Origin: Impatiens glandulifera
Lineage: Eukaryota; Streptophyta; Magnoliopsida; Ericales; Balsaminaceae
Length of the DNA stretch: 64,000 nt
Direction: 5' to 3'
NCBI RefSeq assembly: GCF_907164915.1
Contig: NC_061864.1
Location: 18,822,484-18,886,483 of the forward strand
In this document: positions 1-16,795 of the stretch, piece after piece
Numbering within the stretch: the stretch's first letter is position 1
Layout of the letters: each line of letters opens with the position of its first letter
Program-made: the position numbers and the translations under genes
Notes under the pieces: generated by a model
The model's database searches: none
Told to the model about the DNA's origin: nothing
What the model saw: only the letters and a program-made list of their open reading frames with translations

Positions 1-90
1 GGTCGACACGAGAAGCTTATCAATATCAAAGATGGTTTCTATGCTTCTTTGGTGGCATTGCATATGAGTGCTTCATCATCAAAATCATGA
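1..90 (+). CDS. 3' end of an ABC transporter B family (ABCB/PGP) gene
   Basis: The first 29 codons are open and end at TGA (88-90). The peptide contains HEKLINIKDGFYASLVALHM followed by a short serine tail, which is the usual C-terminus of plant ABCB (P-glycoprotein/MDR) half-repeat transporters: the helix after the second nucleotide-binding domain, in the style HETLINIKDGVYASLVQLH. ABCB proteins are plasma-membrane ATP-driven pumps, several of which carry auxin. The rest of the gene, including Walker A and B and the membrane segments, lies upstream of the window, so the subgroup (it resembles ABCB4/11/21) is inferred from the tail alone. Confidence 0.75.
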   Translation, partial: GRHEKLINIKDGFYASLVALHMSASSSKS

Positions 91-546
91 AGTTATTGGT
101 TGAAAGCACTACCCTTTGTTATGGATTGCTCTCTTTTTAATTGGATCGTTTGAGTATGTATTTTGAATCAAATTAATGTGGAGTCCTTATCATAATTTAG
201 TAGTGGTTATTGTGTATTAAGATCATTAAGTGCCTTTTTGTAATTTATATTTATTTGTGTGTGGTTTGATTATCTAAATATTCATATTATTGGTGTTTCA
301 TACTTTTAGTATCAATGTTTATAAATGTTATTTTAGGAGATCATTGAGCTAGATCAAGCATTATATAGTCAAAGATATGATTAAATGTATTTTAATTACT
401 TAAATGATATATATCAGTGATATGTAATATTGTTTATCATATATATATTTTAATTGTTTTTCACAAAATATAATCAAATGAATTCAATGATCATATGAAT
501 TTATAAACTTTTTATTTTTTTTTTTTAATTTCCATAAAGGGGACCT
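91..546. other. 3' flank of the ABCB gene, AT-rich
   Basis: Probably the 3' UTR of the ABCB gene in the first 150-200 bases, then AT-rich spacer. No other coding signal was seen. Confidence 0.4.
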
Positions 547-755
547 TTAATTAAAGAGAAATGATTAGGTGAGGAAATTTGGTGAGGGAATGACTTGGCA
601 TAATCTTATTTTATTCGCTGAAAAAATCAAATAATTTATCTATTTTCTCTTTTTCCTCCCACTTTTACATTTCCAACCAATGAAGGTGATACCAAGTCAT
701 TCCCTCACCAAATTCTCTCACGAAATTCTCTCTCTCTATCACTCCTCTTAATTAA
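547..755. mobile_element. MITE with long terminal inverted repeats
   Basis: The left arm (about 556-605) contains TTTGGTGAGGGAATGACTTG. The right arm (about 684-747) contains its reverse complement, and the similarity continues outward through GAGRARTGAT-like bases. Both ends abut TTAATTAA (547-554 and 748-755), which may be the target duplication, although that word is itself palindromic. The interior is AT-rich and non-coding. This is a small non-autonomous DNA transposon of unknown superfamily. Confidence 0.6.
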
Positions 756-1069
756 ATAATGAACGAAATAATTGTTATGGATTTTTGTCAATGAAGTTAT
801 ATTATAAAATTTGTAAAACCCTATTTAGAGTTTTCTGTCTCTCAAGTCTTTTTTTTATGCAAACATAAATAAGTTATAATAAGTTTCTAAACACTTTATT
901 TGAATTTTTGTTACCTCCTGAACAAGTATTTGACCGGGCCAACTCTGCTATGGACAAAGGAAAAATCAGAATACTATATTTATAAGATTACTATAATATA
1001 ATATTCGTATGATTTAATTGATATTAATATTTTTTTGTGCTATAATCAAAAATTTGGAATTAGGGTGAA

Positions 1070-1480
1070 GTAGGTCTAGAAATGAATCAAACGAGCTGCT
1101 CGGTCAAAGCTTGACTTGACTTTAACTTTGACAAAAATCGAGTCGAGTTGGCTCGTTTAATATTCGAGTCGAGCTCAAGATATAATACTTGTTCGATGAC
1201 ATGTCAAGCTTTTTTGAACATGATAAAAAAACAGTATATTTATTTTAATATTAAAACCTATAATTTAAAATAAATATTTATTTTTACAAATATTTAAAAA
1301 TTTAATTTTAGTTCAAATTTTCGAGTCGAACCAAGCTGGTAATAAATTGTTGAGTCGAGTTAAGTTCAAATTTATAAACTCGTTTGAGCTCGAGTTCAAG
1401 TCGAGCTAATAAATACGTAATCGAGTTGAACTCGAACTCAAACCGGCTTGAGCTCGGTTCGACTCGCTTGCATCCTATGG
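1070..1480. mobile_element. Degenerate non-autonomous element rich in GAGTCGAGC/CTCGAGT words
   Basis: Both halves carry many GAGTCGAGY/CTCGAGTT words in opposite orientations around an AT-rich centre. The outer ends (GAAATGAATCAAACGAGC on the left, GACTCGCTTGCATCC on the right) are imperfect inverted copies. Subterminal motifs of this sort are common in plant non-autonomous hAT-like elements; the family name is inference. Confidence 0.4.
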
Positions 1481-1575
1481 TGAACTTGCATATGTTTGAA
1501 TGGGCTTACAAATATTTTGGGCTGGATTGATTAAAAATAACCTAAGTAAATATTTTATTAAATAATGAATTGAAT

Positions 1576-1578
<3 letters not shown>

Positions 1579-1655
<77 letters not shown>
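1579..1655. repeat. (AT)n microsatellite
   Basis: About 38 uninterrupted AT dinucleotides. Confidence 0.95.
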
Positions 1656-1657
<2 letters not shown>

Positions 1658-2954
1658 CTTGAGCCACCACATTCTTAATGTAATGTAAATTCGTCTTTGA
1701 CTGTAATGTCATAATTTTCATTTAAATTTAACATTTAATTCGTTCTAAATGTTCAACATATTTATATATATTAACATTATTACTCTATAACACACTCATT
1801 TATATACAAAAAAATCTCACATGATCGAATTGATACGGGTCAGAAAGAAAATAGGATGAAATATTTTTTCTAAAAATATGAACCAAAAATAAATAAAAAC
1901 AACTTTCTTTGATATATAATTAAAGCTAATAGTGTTGTTAAGATGTCATGTTTGACACATAAATAATAAAGTCTGAATTGTATTTTCAGGCAAAAAAATA
2001 AAATAAAATTTGAACTACGGTATATTTTACAAATAATTTTATTAATCTCTGATGTTAAGTCATTATTTCATAACATTTCTTGCCACGAACATTAATTAAC
2101 TTATTGAGATTGAATCAAGGTTTTTTTTACTCCAGGCACAAGCATGTTATTTATTTTAAAATAATTAATAAAAAACAAAGAGAGTTGACTTATATATATG
2201 ATTTAAATAGGTTCTTGGGAATTGGGATTATGATTTGGTTATTTATTTTAACTACATCATTGTATTATTTAAATAATTTATTTGATTAGAAGATATAAAA
2301 AGATGGGTTATTGGGTAAAAAGATTTGAAAAGTCTTATTAATTATATAGTAAAAGAATAATTAAAATAAAATAAAAATAGAAGGTATTTAATTTATAAAT
2401 TGATTAATAATGGGATAATTGATTTTTCTTAAGATTATTTAAATATTATATATATATATATATTAAAATGTAAGTAATTCAATAATTTATTTGTAAATAT
2501 ATAATTATTTTATTGAAATACATATAATTTTAAACTGCAAATTATATACATATATTAATTATATATATTTAATTAGGAAATCAAATGTAGATTAATGTGT
2601 TCTTAATTAGTATAAAATGAAATAGAAAAAATATTAATGATAATTTTATTAAAAAAATAATGCAAATCATTGTAACTGGTTATTAAATCAGAGCCATTAG
2701 CTCATCTCATTGATAAATATTATATGTGACAACGAAGATTTACATGCAATATGAAATGGAATTTAAGATGTTTATAATGAATTAATCTTGAAGAATTTGT
2801 TTTATTTTAAAAAATAGAGTTTATTCAATTTAAAATATTTTTAATAAATTATGTTTTCTGCATAATATGATTAAAAAAAATGTGAGAATGATTAGTGATT
2901 ACCTAGATTTTGTATTTTAATTTATATACAAATTTTGTTATTACTTATGTTATG
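1656..2954. other. AT-rich intergenic spacer
   Basis: No gene or clear repeat seen. A 69-codon open frame at 2080-2289 is low-complexity and matches nothing recognised. Confidence 0.5.
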
Positions 2955-3165
2955 TTGATGCTTAATTTTCAAAGTGTTCGAATTGTCGGGTTAAGAGCTA
3001 TGATTAATTTGGATATATGAGAGTAATTTGATATTTGAGTCAGATTATGGGTTGACCCGCTCATAAACTTAAAACGGTTATGCATGTTTCGAACTTGCAA
3101 CCTAACAAAAACAAGTACAAGTCTTTAACCAAGTGTGATTGGTACGTGATTTGCTGAGGATATGG
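2955..3165 (-). mobile_element. tRNA-derived SINE-like copy 1
   Basis: On the minus strand the 5' part has an A-box-like TTGGTTAAAGACTTG and, about 30 bases on, a B-box-like GTTGCAAGTTCGAAACA, as in tRNA-derived SINEs. The body runs through a stretch containing ACCCATAATCTGACTCA. A diverged copy with the same layout lies at 12955-13185, so this is a dispersed repeat. Family not known. Confidence 0.5.
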
Positions 3166-3965
3166 GTGAACAAACGGGTAAAACCGATTCGTTTTGTCCG
3201 ATCCGAATTAAATCAAAACTAAATTAATCTAATCCATAATCCAAATTATTTTATTAATTAATATGGATCTCGATACGGATTGGATTGAATATATATATAT
3301 TATATTTATTTTATTTTATTGTTTTTTTTAAATGTGAACTTGAAATTATTTAATAATATTTTTTTTTATAATTAATTGATTTATTTTATTTGTATTTAAT
3401 TAAAAAATAAAAAAGAATTAAGTATATTATATATTATATATTATATATTATATATTATCTATTATATATTTAAATTTAAATTATTTTGGATTGGATTATT
3501 CAAATTAAATCTTAGTTAAACTAAATCTAAAGTTAATTTCATCCGAATTTAATTCAAACCGAAATAATTAATTAAATTTTGTAATTTGGATTCGGTTCGG
3601 ATTAATCCGTTAAATGTTCGAGATAATCTCATTTAATATTTTCTTATATAATTACTTAATTTTGATTTATTTTATTATTTTTATTAAATTTTAATGTTAT
3701 AATTAAAAAATTAGAATCTAAAAAAAAATGTTGACTAGTGAATCGAAAATAAGTTTAAAATATATTATATTAAATTGAAATTTAAAGAAATACAAATTAA
3801 AATATATTTTTATTTTGATAGTTTGGATAATTTGGATAATTTTAATCTAATCCAAATTTAATCCAATCAAATCAAACTCAATCCAATTCGAAATATCCAA
3901 TTCGAATTAGTATTTCAGATTCGGATCGGATTAGATTTCAGATTAATCCATACAATACTCAGCTC
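3166..3965. repeat. Degenerate element rich in ATCCGAATT-type words
   Basis: The block opens with GGGTGAACAAACGGGTAAAA and closes with ATCCATACAATACTCAGCTC. In between there are many GGATTGGAT, ATCCGAAT and ATCCAATC words on both strands, and an ATATT tract near 3425-3470. Opposed subterminal words suggest an old non-autonomous DNA element, but no clean terminal repeat or target duplication could be read. Confidence 0.35.
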
Positions 3966-4213
3966 TAGCCGATGGATAATAGGTCAGTAACAATTGAAAG
4001 TAGTTTAAAAATACAAATAAAATATTTTATTCACCAAAGTGTGAGGTCACAATACTAAATATTAAAAAATATGAATTAGATATTTGATAAATTAAAGTGA
4101 AAATTGTAACCAAAGTGAAAATTATTTTACCGAAGTGAATAAAATGTGAAATGAGAGTATTTATTTTTATTTTAATATATTATTTGTAATTTAGAACTTG
4201 AAACCTTTATTAC

Positions 4214-4253
<40 letters not shown>

Positions 4254-4610
4254 TATATTTACTCAAAACTAGTTTTCTAACAAATAAAAATTTTGTTATT
4301 AGATATAGTATAAATATAGATGATATATTCTAGTTTTTATAGAAAAAATATTAATTTTTATTTTAAAATAAAAATTATAATAAATATAAAAGAAAGTAAT
4401 AACAATAAAAAATATTAAAATTTCTATAATTTAAACATTTTTCTATTAATCATTTTGTAAAGTGAAGAAGGAAAGAAAATAGTATGAATTGTTATTATTC
4501 ATTGTAAAAAATTGCAAAAAAAAAAAAAAATATGAAAACTTTACTTAAAAAAACACAAAATTATGAATTATATATTACAAATAATTATTAGCAAAATAAA
4601 TAAAGAAAGA
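3966..4610. other. Upstream spacer of the ProRS gene
   Basis: Very AT-rich, with an (AT)n run at 4217-4250. No gene seen. Confidence 0.5.
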
Positions 4611-4619
4611 AAACCCTAA
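4611..4619 (+). promoter_or_regulatory. telo-box AAACCCTAA upstream of ProRS
   Basis: AAACCCTAA lies about 290 bases before the start codon and close to the likely transcription start. Telo-boxes are frequent in promoters of plant translation and ribosome-biogenesis genes, which fits the downstream tRNA synthetase. Function here is inferred. Confidence 0.45.
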
Positions 4620-4897
4620 TTTTAGGTTGCTTGTAAAAGTCGCCGGCTTGTCTCTCTATCTTTCCAAGTTTGATTCCAGCGGCCTTGCGATCTCTCTCTC
4701 TCTTTATCTCTCGTGTAATTCTTCTTCATCCTTTATCCCTTCACGTTTATCATTTCTCTGTGTAATTTGATTATTTGTTTTGCTAATTAGCTGATATAGT
4801 AAACCCAGGTTAAGATCTGACTGAAGTTTTAACTTGATGATTGCTTCTAGTTTTTGCCATTGATTGATTATCTGTTGTTTCAGGTTAAAGGCTCCAA

Positions 4898-8865
<3,968 letters not shown>

Positions 8866-9773
8866 TTGTCCTCAAGAATTGAAATTTTGTGTCAAATGGA
8901 CAACAGACATTACATGAAGTTGCATCTTTATTTGTTATTTTTGTTTACATACAGGAACTGTTGTGTGGTAATTCTCAAATTGTTCGAGTCCAACAATGTA
9001 AACCATACTGCTTTCTTTTCTGCTTTTTTAAGACAATTTCAGTTTTTAAGTCTGAATTTTAGTTGACATAAAATAATTTATTAAACAGTTAAATTAAATG
9101 ATTCTACATTAAACTTTACTTTATTTACTTTAGAGCACTCTCCTAAAATATATATTAATTTCGGAAGTTTGGGCAATATCCCAGAGTTGACAAGATATAG
9201 GATATTTAGAAAATGAGTATGAAAACTAAACAAAATTTTCTAAAACTTCAATTTAGAAAATGTTAAGAACATATTTTATCTACCTCAAAATATGTAAGTG
9301 ATAATGCATTTACTTAACTTTAATAATTGCTAACCCAATTAGGATTACACTTTATAATAACATTATATTTGTTAGAAAATTATATTGTTACATGAACTCG
9401 TTAGACTTTTTTTAGAAAAATATATACGAATTAACCGAATTTATTTCCGAATCAACTGATCTATTTGTATATAGGGTTAGTTTTTGGTGAAAAACTCAAA
9501 TTGAAACGACCCATGAACCCGTATAGTTATTCTCTTTCATTTAACTTAAATCGTTTTCGGTGTAAATTAAATCTATGATTATTATTTTCTTAGACACGGA
9601 TATCTTGTTATTTGAATTATACTGTTGATTTTTTTTTTAAAATGATTGAAATGGTTCAAACCAAAATTCCTAGTCTAAACTTATTTATATATTTTTAAAA
9701 AATATTTGGTCAGAACTAGAACTCGGTATAATAAATAGACTGGCGAGCCCTATTCTGAAAGTAGAGAGAGAAA
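8866..9773. other. Spacer between ProRS and the RPA-interacting protein gene
   Basis: ProRS 3' UTR, then AT-rich DNA and the short promoter of the next gene. Nothing else supported. Confidence 0.5.
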
Positions 9774-11153
9774 ATGGCGCGAGACGAAGAAGGAAGACCA
9801 CCAGGAAGACATTTCATCAAAAGCCCTATTTTTCGTGATTATTCCCACTGGAAGGAGAAGGTACGCAATCAAAACCCATCTTTCGATTTCTAATTTCTTG
9901 ATACTTCATGTTTCGATGTCGATGGTATTTTTTAAATTGGGGAAATCGCAAATCGCCAAAGTCTTGGGGGGAGAAAGTATATAATTGTATCTCTTGGTTG
10001 GCGTATAATAGCTCAGGGAGAACTGTTGCAAAAGGGTTCATGAGCAACGTGCTAATTTGCTTTGGAAATTACGATTATCTGAAACTAAAGACAATGAATC
10101 TTCCACCAATAAGGTTGTTTTCTTCCCTAATTCATTGTCCTGTTCTATCATATATATAGAAACCATAAGTCCCAATCTTTGCTGGTACAGGATGTTATCA
10201 ATCTGACATTCCAGGAGATAGTTGATGATGAGTTTAAGAAGATAAAGATCTTTGAAGATGCTAATAAGAACACAAAAGAAGCTTTAACTTGTACTTCTGG
10301 AAAAGATGATATGTTATGGGAATATGCTGGTCTTCAGGAAGCTTATCAAGGAGAATGTGAGGATATTTTGTTAGAAATGCAAAGAATTTTCTATGAAGAA
10401 CTTGAGAAAGATGAAACAATACCAGGTTAATCTCATTTTCTATCTTTTTTTTTTATGATGAAATGTAATGACACTTAATATTTCCAGTTTTATCTAGTTG
10501 CAGATAATGGGAATGATGGTAAAACCTGGGAGGATGAAGAAGATGAATACTTAGCTCATGCAGTATATGAGCATATGCAGTTGAATGATGATCAACAGGT
10601 AGAAAGAACCTTTATGTTTGAATATGGTTTAACTGATATAGAGAAGAGAATGATCTATAAGTTCATCATATCATTTCATACATAACTTACCCCTTATACA
10701 ATATCACACTACTACCCTTGTACTGCTGATTGATTCTTGCGGTTTCTTCAACATGACTTGGTATAGGTGGAAAACATCACTTGGTGCCCTATATGTAATC
10801 AAGGCAAACTGCGAGAAAACCCCTCTCTGATTTCGTGTACCTTGTGTGAATTCAAACTCAAGAGTGGTAATGAGGTGAGGATTTTCACCACTTATTAAAA
10901 ATAAAGTATTATCTTGTTGTTTGATCTTGTAGTTTGTTTGATGTGGGGTTATTTGAAGGTTATGAAATCAAAATCTTGTTTAAATTTTCAGATAAGTGTG
11001 GATTTTCTTCGAGAACAATTAGCAGAAGCACACGCAGATCATCTTGGGAAAGGCTGTAAGATAAAACCCAAATTCTGTATTCAGACAAAATATGGTTTTT
11101 CTGCTTTATATATGGAATGTGAAGCTTGCACTACCTTTGAAGTAGTTGTATAG
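9774..11153 (+). CDS. RPA-interacting protein (RPAIN/RIP-like), zinc-finger protein
   Basis: Homologues bind replication protein A and help import it into the nucleus. Six exons: 9774-9860, 10012-10113, 10191-10425, 10504-10598, 10767-10874, 10992-11153; 789 nt, 262 aa. The N-terminus has WKEK joined to LRENCCKRVHEQRANLLWKL, the conserved N-terminal RPAIN motif. The exon 2 acceptor at 10011 was chosen because the later AG at 10015-10016 puts the reading frame into a stop. The middle is acidic. The C-terminal finger has CPIC (about 180-183), SCTLCEF, and near the end MECEACTTFEVVV, pairing cysteines as in the family. Identification rests on these two motifs; the biochemical role in plants is inferred from animal RIPalpha. 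Confidence 0.85.
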
Positions 11154-12954
11154 AGAATATGGTGTATGAGAATGCCTTCCGCATTTAGTTAAAGCGTTCT
11201 TAGCGAGAAAATCGAAATTGAAATCTTAGGTTTATAGGCAAGACTCTTGCTGATGGTTATTATTTTCTGGTTGGGGAATGTTTACAATGGGTAAAAGTTC
11301 AATTAATTTCCATGAGAAGATGTAATTAACTCACATTTTCTCTATTTATTTGTTTTGATATATTTTGTTAAAACACATTTTAGTCAAATTTGTATACAAA
11401 GTGTATTTGAATTTAGTTTAACTCAAATTGAAAAATTAATTAATTATCGAACTTTTGGCAGAAGTGCAGAACTTGATAAAACACTGATAAATATAGTTAT
11501 TACGGTTTAAATGACCTCTCATAGTTAAATTAATTTTTACGATTTTAAATTTAAAATTATAAAAATAATTAATTTTATACTTTATTGAATATATAAATTC
11601 TAATATTGATTTTGAGAATTTAAGTAAATTTTTGATTTTTTTAGACTTATATATCTTTATTATTTTTAATATATTTTGGAAATAATATAATAAATAAGAC
11701 AGTAAATATAAATTTATTTTGGTGACAAATAAAAATAATTAAGATTTATTTTCAATTGGTATTATTTAAATAATTTTAACTTAATTAAATATCAATTCAC
11801 TAATTTTTCATTAATTATATTATTTAATTTATTAATTATAATATAAAATATTATTTATTTTAAATTATTATTTTTTATTTTATCATTATATATCTATAAC
11901 TTTTCAGTATTTTTTTAAAAATAACTTACTTTAGCAAATTATAACTTTTAAATAAATCAACTCAAATTTGTGACGTATTCCAATCTAATAAATAAAATTA
12001 AAGGCTGGAATTTGATTTATTATTATAACTTAAGTTGTTTGAAAAAATAATAATTGATGGTGATTGTGAGGAGTTATATAATATTTTTGATAAAAATATC
12101 TAAAAAGTATTAATATATGATTATAAAATAAAAATTAATAATTTGAAATATAGAGTATTTTAGTATTTTAATTAATAAATTGAATTATATGATAAAAATA
12201 ATAAATAAAATGATATTTTTTAAATTTAAATTATTTAACTCAAACCAAACAAAATCGATTCATAAACGAACAAACAGATTAGATAAATAATAATAATAAG
12301 TATATGGATAAAATGAAATTTTGAACTCAACATAATTTGGTAGTTGGACATAAGCAACAATAAGAATTGGGAGATTGGATTGGGAGGTAAATGATTGATT
12401 TACATGAAACATTTGGATGATATTTCAACATAAGTTAGGTATGGTAGAATGGAATCGACGGTTTGAGTACCCGAAAGAACCTAACCAACTAGTTTAGATT
12501 TTTATTTTGTAGTTTAGTTCAGAATTATTTTGGATCGGACCCGATCGATTTCAATTATCCGGTCGAAGAATTGAGACCCGAACCAAAACCCGATTTGAGA
12601 TTTTAAAACTCTCTAAAGATGAGATTCGAGAGAGATCTCATCATTGGAAAAAAAATCGATCATGTGCTAAATGGGAAGAAGAATATTGATTTAACTAATT
12701 TTAAATAAGGACCTCTTTGATTTTAATTTTTTTATAATTTTATTGCATTATCTAACTATAATAATCTAAATATAATAATTAAGATATATTTTATTTTTTA
12801 AATTTTATAATAAATTGAAATCATATTTTTTAATATTATTTGTAATTCAGTAATTATTTTTTTATTACTTTTTAAAAATAATATAATTTTAATATTTTAA
12901 ACATAACTCTCTATATTTTAAATATTTTAAAATATATATATATATATAAATAAT
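11154..12954. other. AT-rich intergenic region
   Basis: 3' UTR of the RPA-interacting protein gene, then AT-rich DNA. 12420-12660 is less AT-rich but has no coding signal. Confidence 0.5.
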
Positions 12955-13185
12955 GATGCTTAATTTTGAAAGTGTCCGAATTGCCGAGTCGAAAGTTGTG
13001 GTTAATTTAGATATATATGTGAGAGTAAATGAATATTTGGGTCGGATTCTGGGTTGACCGTCCATAAATTTAAAACGGTTAAAAATACTATAGGTATGTT
13101 TCGACATCACAACTTAACAAAAACAAGTACAACTCTTTAACCAACTAATTCGGTTAGCGAAACCATTAGACCGATAATCTAACAT
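12955..13185 (-). mobile_element. tRNA-derived SINE-like copy 2
   Basis: It aligns along its length with 2955-3165. Shared plus-strand words are GATGCTTAATTTT, GGGTTGACC, TAAAACGGTTA, AACAAAAACAAGTACAA and CTTTAACCAA. The B-box equivalent is more decayed than in copy 1. Confidence 0.5.
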
Positions 13186-13214
13186 GTCATTAATTGTGAT
13201 ATTTCTACATATAA

Positions 13215-13570
13215 CAATTGAAGCAAGCTTAGGATGCGTCATAGCTAAACTTTTAACACTACACTAAATGTCGTCCCAATAAACTAATCGAAGAATCATT
13301 TCTACAATGAATCTAGATTGCTTAAAAAAAACGTTTCCACATAATAAATTCCCCTCCAGATAATTAGACATTTCAGTGAACCAACTAGATCAATTATGAC
13401 CATAGTTACATCTAATTATCGATACTCAAAGATTATTCCGCTCCGTTGCAAATCTACTACACCATTTTGATAGAAGAGTCTTATTAAAAGAAATAAGATC
13501 TCGAATATCCAGACCTTATTTATCTTTAAAATATTTTATTTTACTTCAACTAACTAGATAACAATACGAT
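13215..13570 (-). pseudogene. LINE (non-LTR retrotransposon) reverse-transcriptase 3' remnant
   Basis: Read on the minus strand, with stops and frame changes, the block gives GLDIRDLISFNKTLLSKWCSRFATERNNL (shown in parts: GLDIRDLISFNK, LLSKWCSRFATERNNL), then SSWFTEM and YWDDI. This is the conserved region just after the RT domain of plant L1-type LINEs (GGLGIRDL..FNKALLGKWLWRFA..E, then FW.D.W). The stops at the Lys-*-Gly and Asp-Ile-* positions show it is dead. No 5' part or poly-A tail was found, so it is a fragment. Confidence 0.6.
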
Positions 13571-14009
13571 TAATTAAAAGTCTTCATAAAATTTACACAT
13601 TATTCTCTCAATTTTCACTGCTAACTTTTGAAAAGATTAAATAATTACAATTTAATAAAATATTATTTTACTGTTATATCACTCAATTCATTAATCAAAT
13701 TATTAAAATACTTTCAATTTTAAATTATTAATTTTTATTTAATAATTATTATTTTTTCAAAATCATCAATTATTCAAGTGAACAATTGTATTCTAATCTA
13801 ATAATAAAACTAATTTCATACCAGCACAAACAAACTAAACTGATAAATAGACAAATAATAATAATAATAGTAATAAAATAATTATAAGAATAAGTAGTGT
13901 TGTTTAAAGAGAAAAAATGAAATCATGAAAATTGCTATCATACACAACTTACAATCTCTACCACCTACGAGTGTCTCTATTAATCTGTCCATCATTTCCA
14001 CCACCCAAT

Positions 14010-16525
14010 TTACATCTCTTCGCCGCCGCCGTCCTTCTTTATCACGGAGTAAACCACCTGCTTCGAAATGTATAGTTCCATCTCTTTCGACACCTCCGTC
14101 AATTTCAAATCGAAATTGCTCTTATACCTCTCCTTCGGCGTCAACCCCGACGACGCCGGAGGAGGAAGAGGATTACCGAATGAGTTCGAGAATCGCCTCC
14201 TTGGACTCGACAACCTCCTCGGCGACTTCGGCGCTCTGATCTTCGAGATCAACGGCGTCGTGCCCGACGACGACGACGACGGGAAAGATGAATCCGATAG
14301 AGGCCCACTTTTCGTCTCCAATGGCAGCGGCTTCGGCGTTTCATCTTCTTCTTTATTATTGCTGTTCATCAGCCTCTCTTTCGCCTTCTGTGCTGCTAAC
14401 ACGGCTTTATCTTTGCTCATACTTATTAACTTCCATGGATTTATACCTGCTCGAAACCCTTTTGTCTTCTTCTCGGTCCCTTCTCCTCCTCCGCCCCCGT
14501 CGATTCTAATTGACAATCTCGAGGAGGGTTCCTATTTTTACCAGAGTATTTCAGAAATAGAAAAAAAAAAAAATTAAACAGTTTTAAGATAGATGATCAT
14601 CATACCTTCCCTCCCTTGCATATAAATCTTGAAAAAAATGGTGATGATTTTTTAGGGGAGGAATCAGAGATCATGCTATGAACATCATCATCTTCATCGT
14701 CATCATAATCAGATAAAAAGTCGGATTCGTCAGATGATGATTCGATCTCATTCATGGATGATAGATTCTCCTCTCTCATTGCCATTACATACTCATATGT
14801 TCTCATTCCCTGCACCATTTTTATTACAAGAATCAAATCATGGGTTTTTCCAAAGGTTAAAGCTTTAACTAATTTCAAGCTTGTAGTGAATAAATAAATA
14901 CCTTCTGAATTAGAACCACATGAAAAAAGAAAAGTTGTGCCAGTGCTGCTGAACCATATGCTGTGAGTAGGAACAGCAAAATCTGTGGTGAGAGCCAAAA
15001 AAAATAGTCAAATTGGTGAAACAAATCATGAAATATAGCATAAATATGTGTAGGAATGAAGCCAAATCAGTACATTTATTGCTGCAAGAAGTCCTCTTGG
15101 GAAATCTATGTACATTGTCCTCTTAACCTCTTCCTTAATCCCTTTCTTGTCAGAAAAACACCTAATAAATACAGCAATAGCTGTTCCTCCTTCTATGAAA
15201 AGCTGTTTTCAAAAAGGAACTAACATTTGATCAGAATAGGTAAAGAAATATTGACAAGGGAAGTTCAAGGAATTGACTTGAAATTTGAACTAACCATCAA
15301 TAACACAAAAATCATCAGTAAGAAGAATGTTGTGTAGTTCTTCTTCCCAATACAGTTGTTTAACCACTGAAAATATGTCAATAAGAGACTGTTAAGTAAG
15401 AACCAATCTTGAGAAATCTTCCTAGGGCTTTGTTTCTTACCTTGCAATGATGATCAAACCCTTCCACACACCTGTTACAAGTCCTACAATGTTTGCTGTG
15501 CTTTTTCACCTGCATCATCATGTCAAATTTGAAACAAAATGCAACAAGTTAGATTCATATCAGATCGAAATAGTCCCCTCCCTGAGTGAATTAAAAAGCT
15601 CTTTTTCTAATTCTCGGAATTCTAGTTATCTGAATAATCGACCTAAGAATATTTATCAAGGTCACAAGAACTCATGTCCTCAAAGTCATGGGTTTGAATC
15701 TTTGTACTTTGATTCTTTCTTTTCCATTCTATTTTGTTAATTGGTACTATCTATATGAGTCTTGAGCTATATCACCTATCTATATGAGGCTTTCATATAA
15801 CATAAGTTAACCTAGAAATAAATTTGGGCAAAAAGAAGATTAAAACTCACCTCAAAATTACAACTAGAGCAAAATGAGATGTCATCATCTTCAACTGGAT
15901 TTGGTGAAATTCCAGCACCCTCATCTTTCAGAACAAGGGGGAAAGGGAGGAAAGGCTCTTTCTGCTGGAAATTGCCTTGCCATGGATCCAAATACTTTCT
16001 CCTTATGAAAGCCCTAAGCACCTTGCGTTCTAACCTCTTAACAAATCTCCTTAATATCTGACCTAATATAGATCCATATTTTATCTTTGGTAAACCATTC
16101 TGCTTGGCCTTGTTCTTCTTCTTCTTTTTAAGATGCGTTTTGTCTGTAGGATCTATGGCGGTGCATCTTACAAACAAAATGATAACCGAGAATGCCTGAA
16201 GAAATGACGCTCTTATTAATGAACGAATGAAATGAATGAAGAAAGTGAATTTGATCAAATATACTCACAATGGAAGAGTATATTGTGACAACGGCGATTT
16301 CTGCTTTCCTGCTTCCAAGGAAAAGGCCACCGAAACAGAAGAATGATATAACCAAAAAACAATAAATCGACATCCCTACCATCTGCTTACAAAGGAACGA
16401 ACACAGTAAGAAACTTCTCCATTGTACTACAATAAAATGAATCAATTGTTGAATATTCTCGTGATTTTAACAATAAATTCAACCTGTAAAGGATGGAGAG
16501 GTCGTTGCCATCCATGGCGTCGCAT
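14010..16525 (-). CDS. DHHC-type protein S-acyltransferase
   Basis: Transfers palmitate to cysteines of membrane proteins. Nine coding exons, transcript order: 16484-16525, 16269-16382, 15851-16195, 15441-15509, 15295-15366, 15074-15202, 14902-14982, 14606-14809, 14010-14531; 1578 nt, 525 aa. The start [14 protein letters not shown] and two N-terminal membrane segments are typical of the plant PAT18-22 group. The catalytic cysteine-rich domain reads [10 protein letters not shown] then [17 protein letters not shown], with DHHC at about 186-189, followed by [11 protein letters not shown] (conserved NNCIG) and two further membrane segments. The cytosolic tail has an acidic serine-rich stretch, then [17 protein letters not shown] and [11 protein letters not shown], seen in the same subgroup. 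The gene is divergent from ASY3. The exact PAT number is not assignable here. Confidence 0.9.
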
Positions 16526-16795
16526 ATTCAGACTCAGAACCCCTAGATCGCGCTGAGTAAAAGCTCTTATACCTGTTTTTTCCAATCCGATGAAGCTGAA
16601 ATTTGTGAAAGTATTATGAATAACTGAAGAAGATTCAGCTCAGAGACTGAATCTGAATGGAGACCGTTGGTTTGAACTGAACTTGTAGCAAATTCCTCAA
16701 GAGGAGGACGACGAAGACGACGACGACCCAAAAGGTGAAAAACGAAAAAGAAGTAACGACTAATTATTTGCCTCTCAATTCAAATTTTGAATCAT

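Noticed and set aside
14068..14577. Plus-strand open frame of 169 codons
   Set aside because: It is the antisense shadow of the last exon of the DHHC acyltransferase; Leu/Ser-rich composition reflects the opposite-strand codons.
15812..16258. Separate small gene from the 148-codon minus frame
   Set aside because: It is exon 3 of the DHHC acyltransferase read through its introns.
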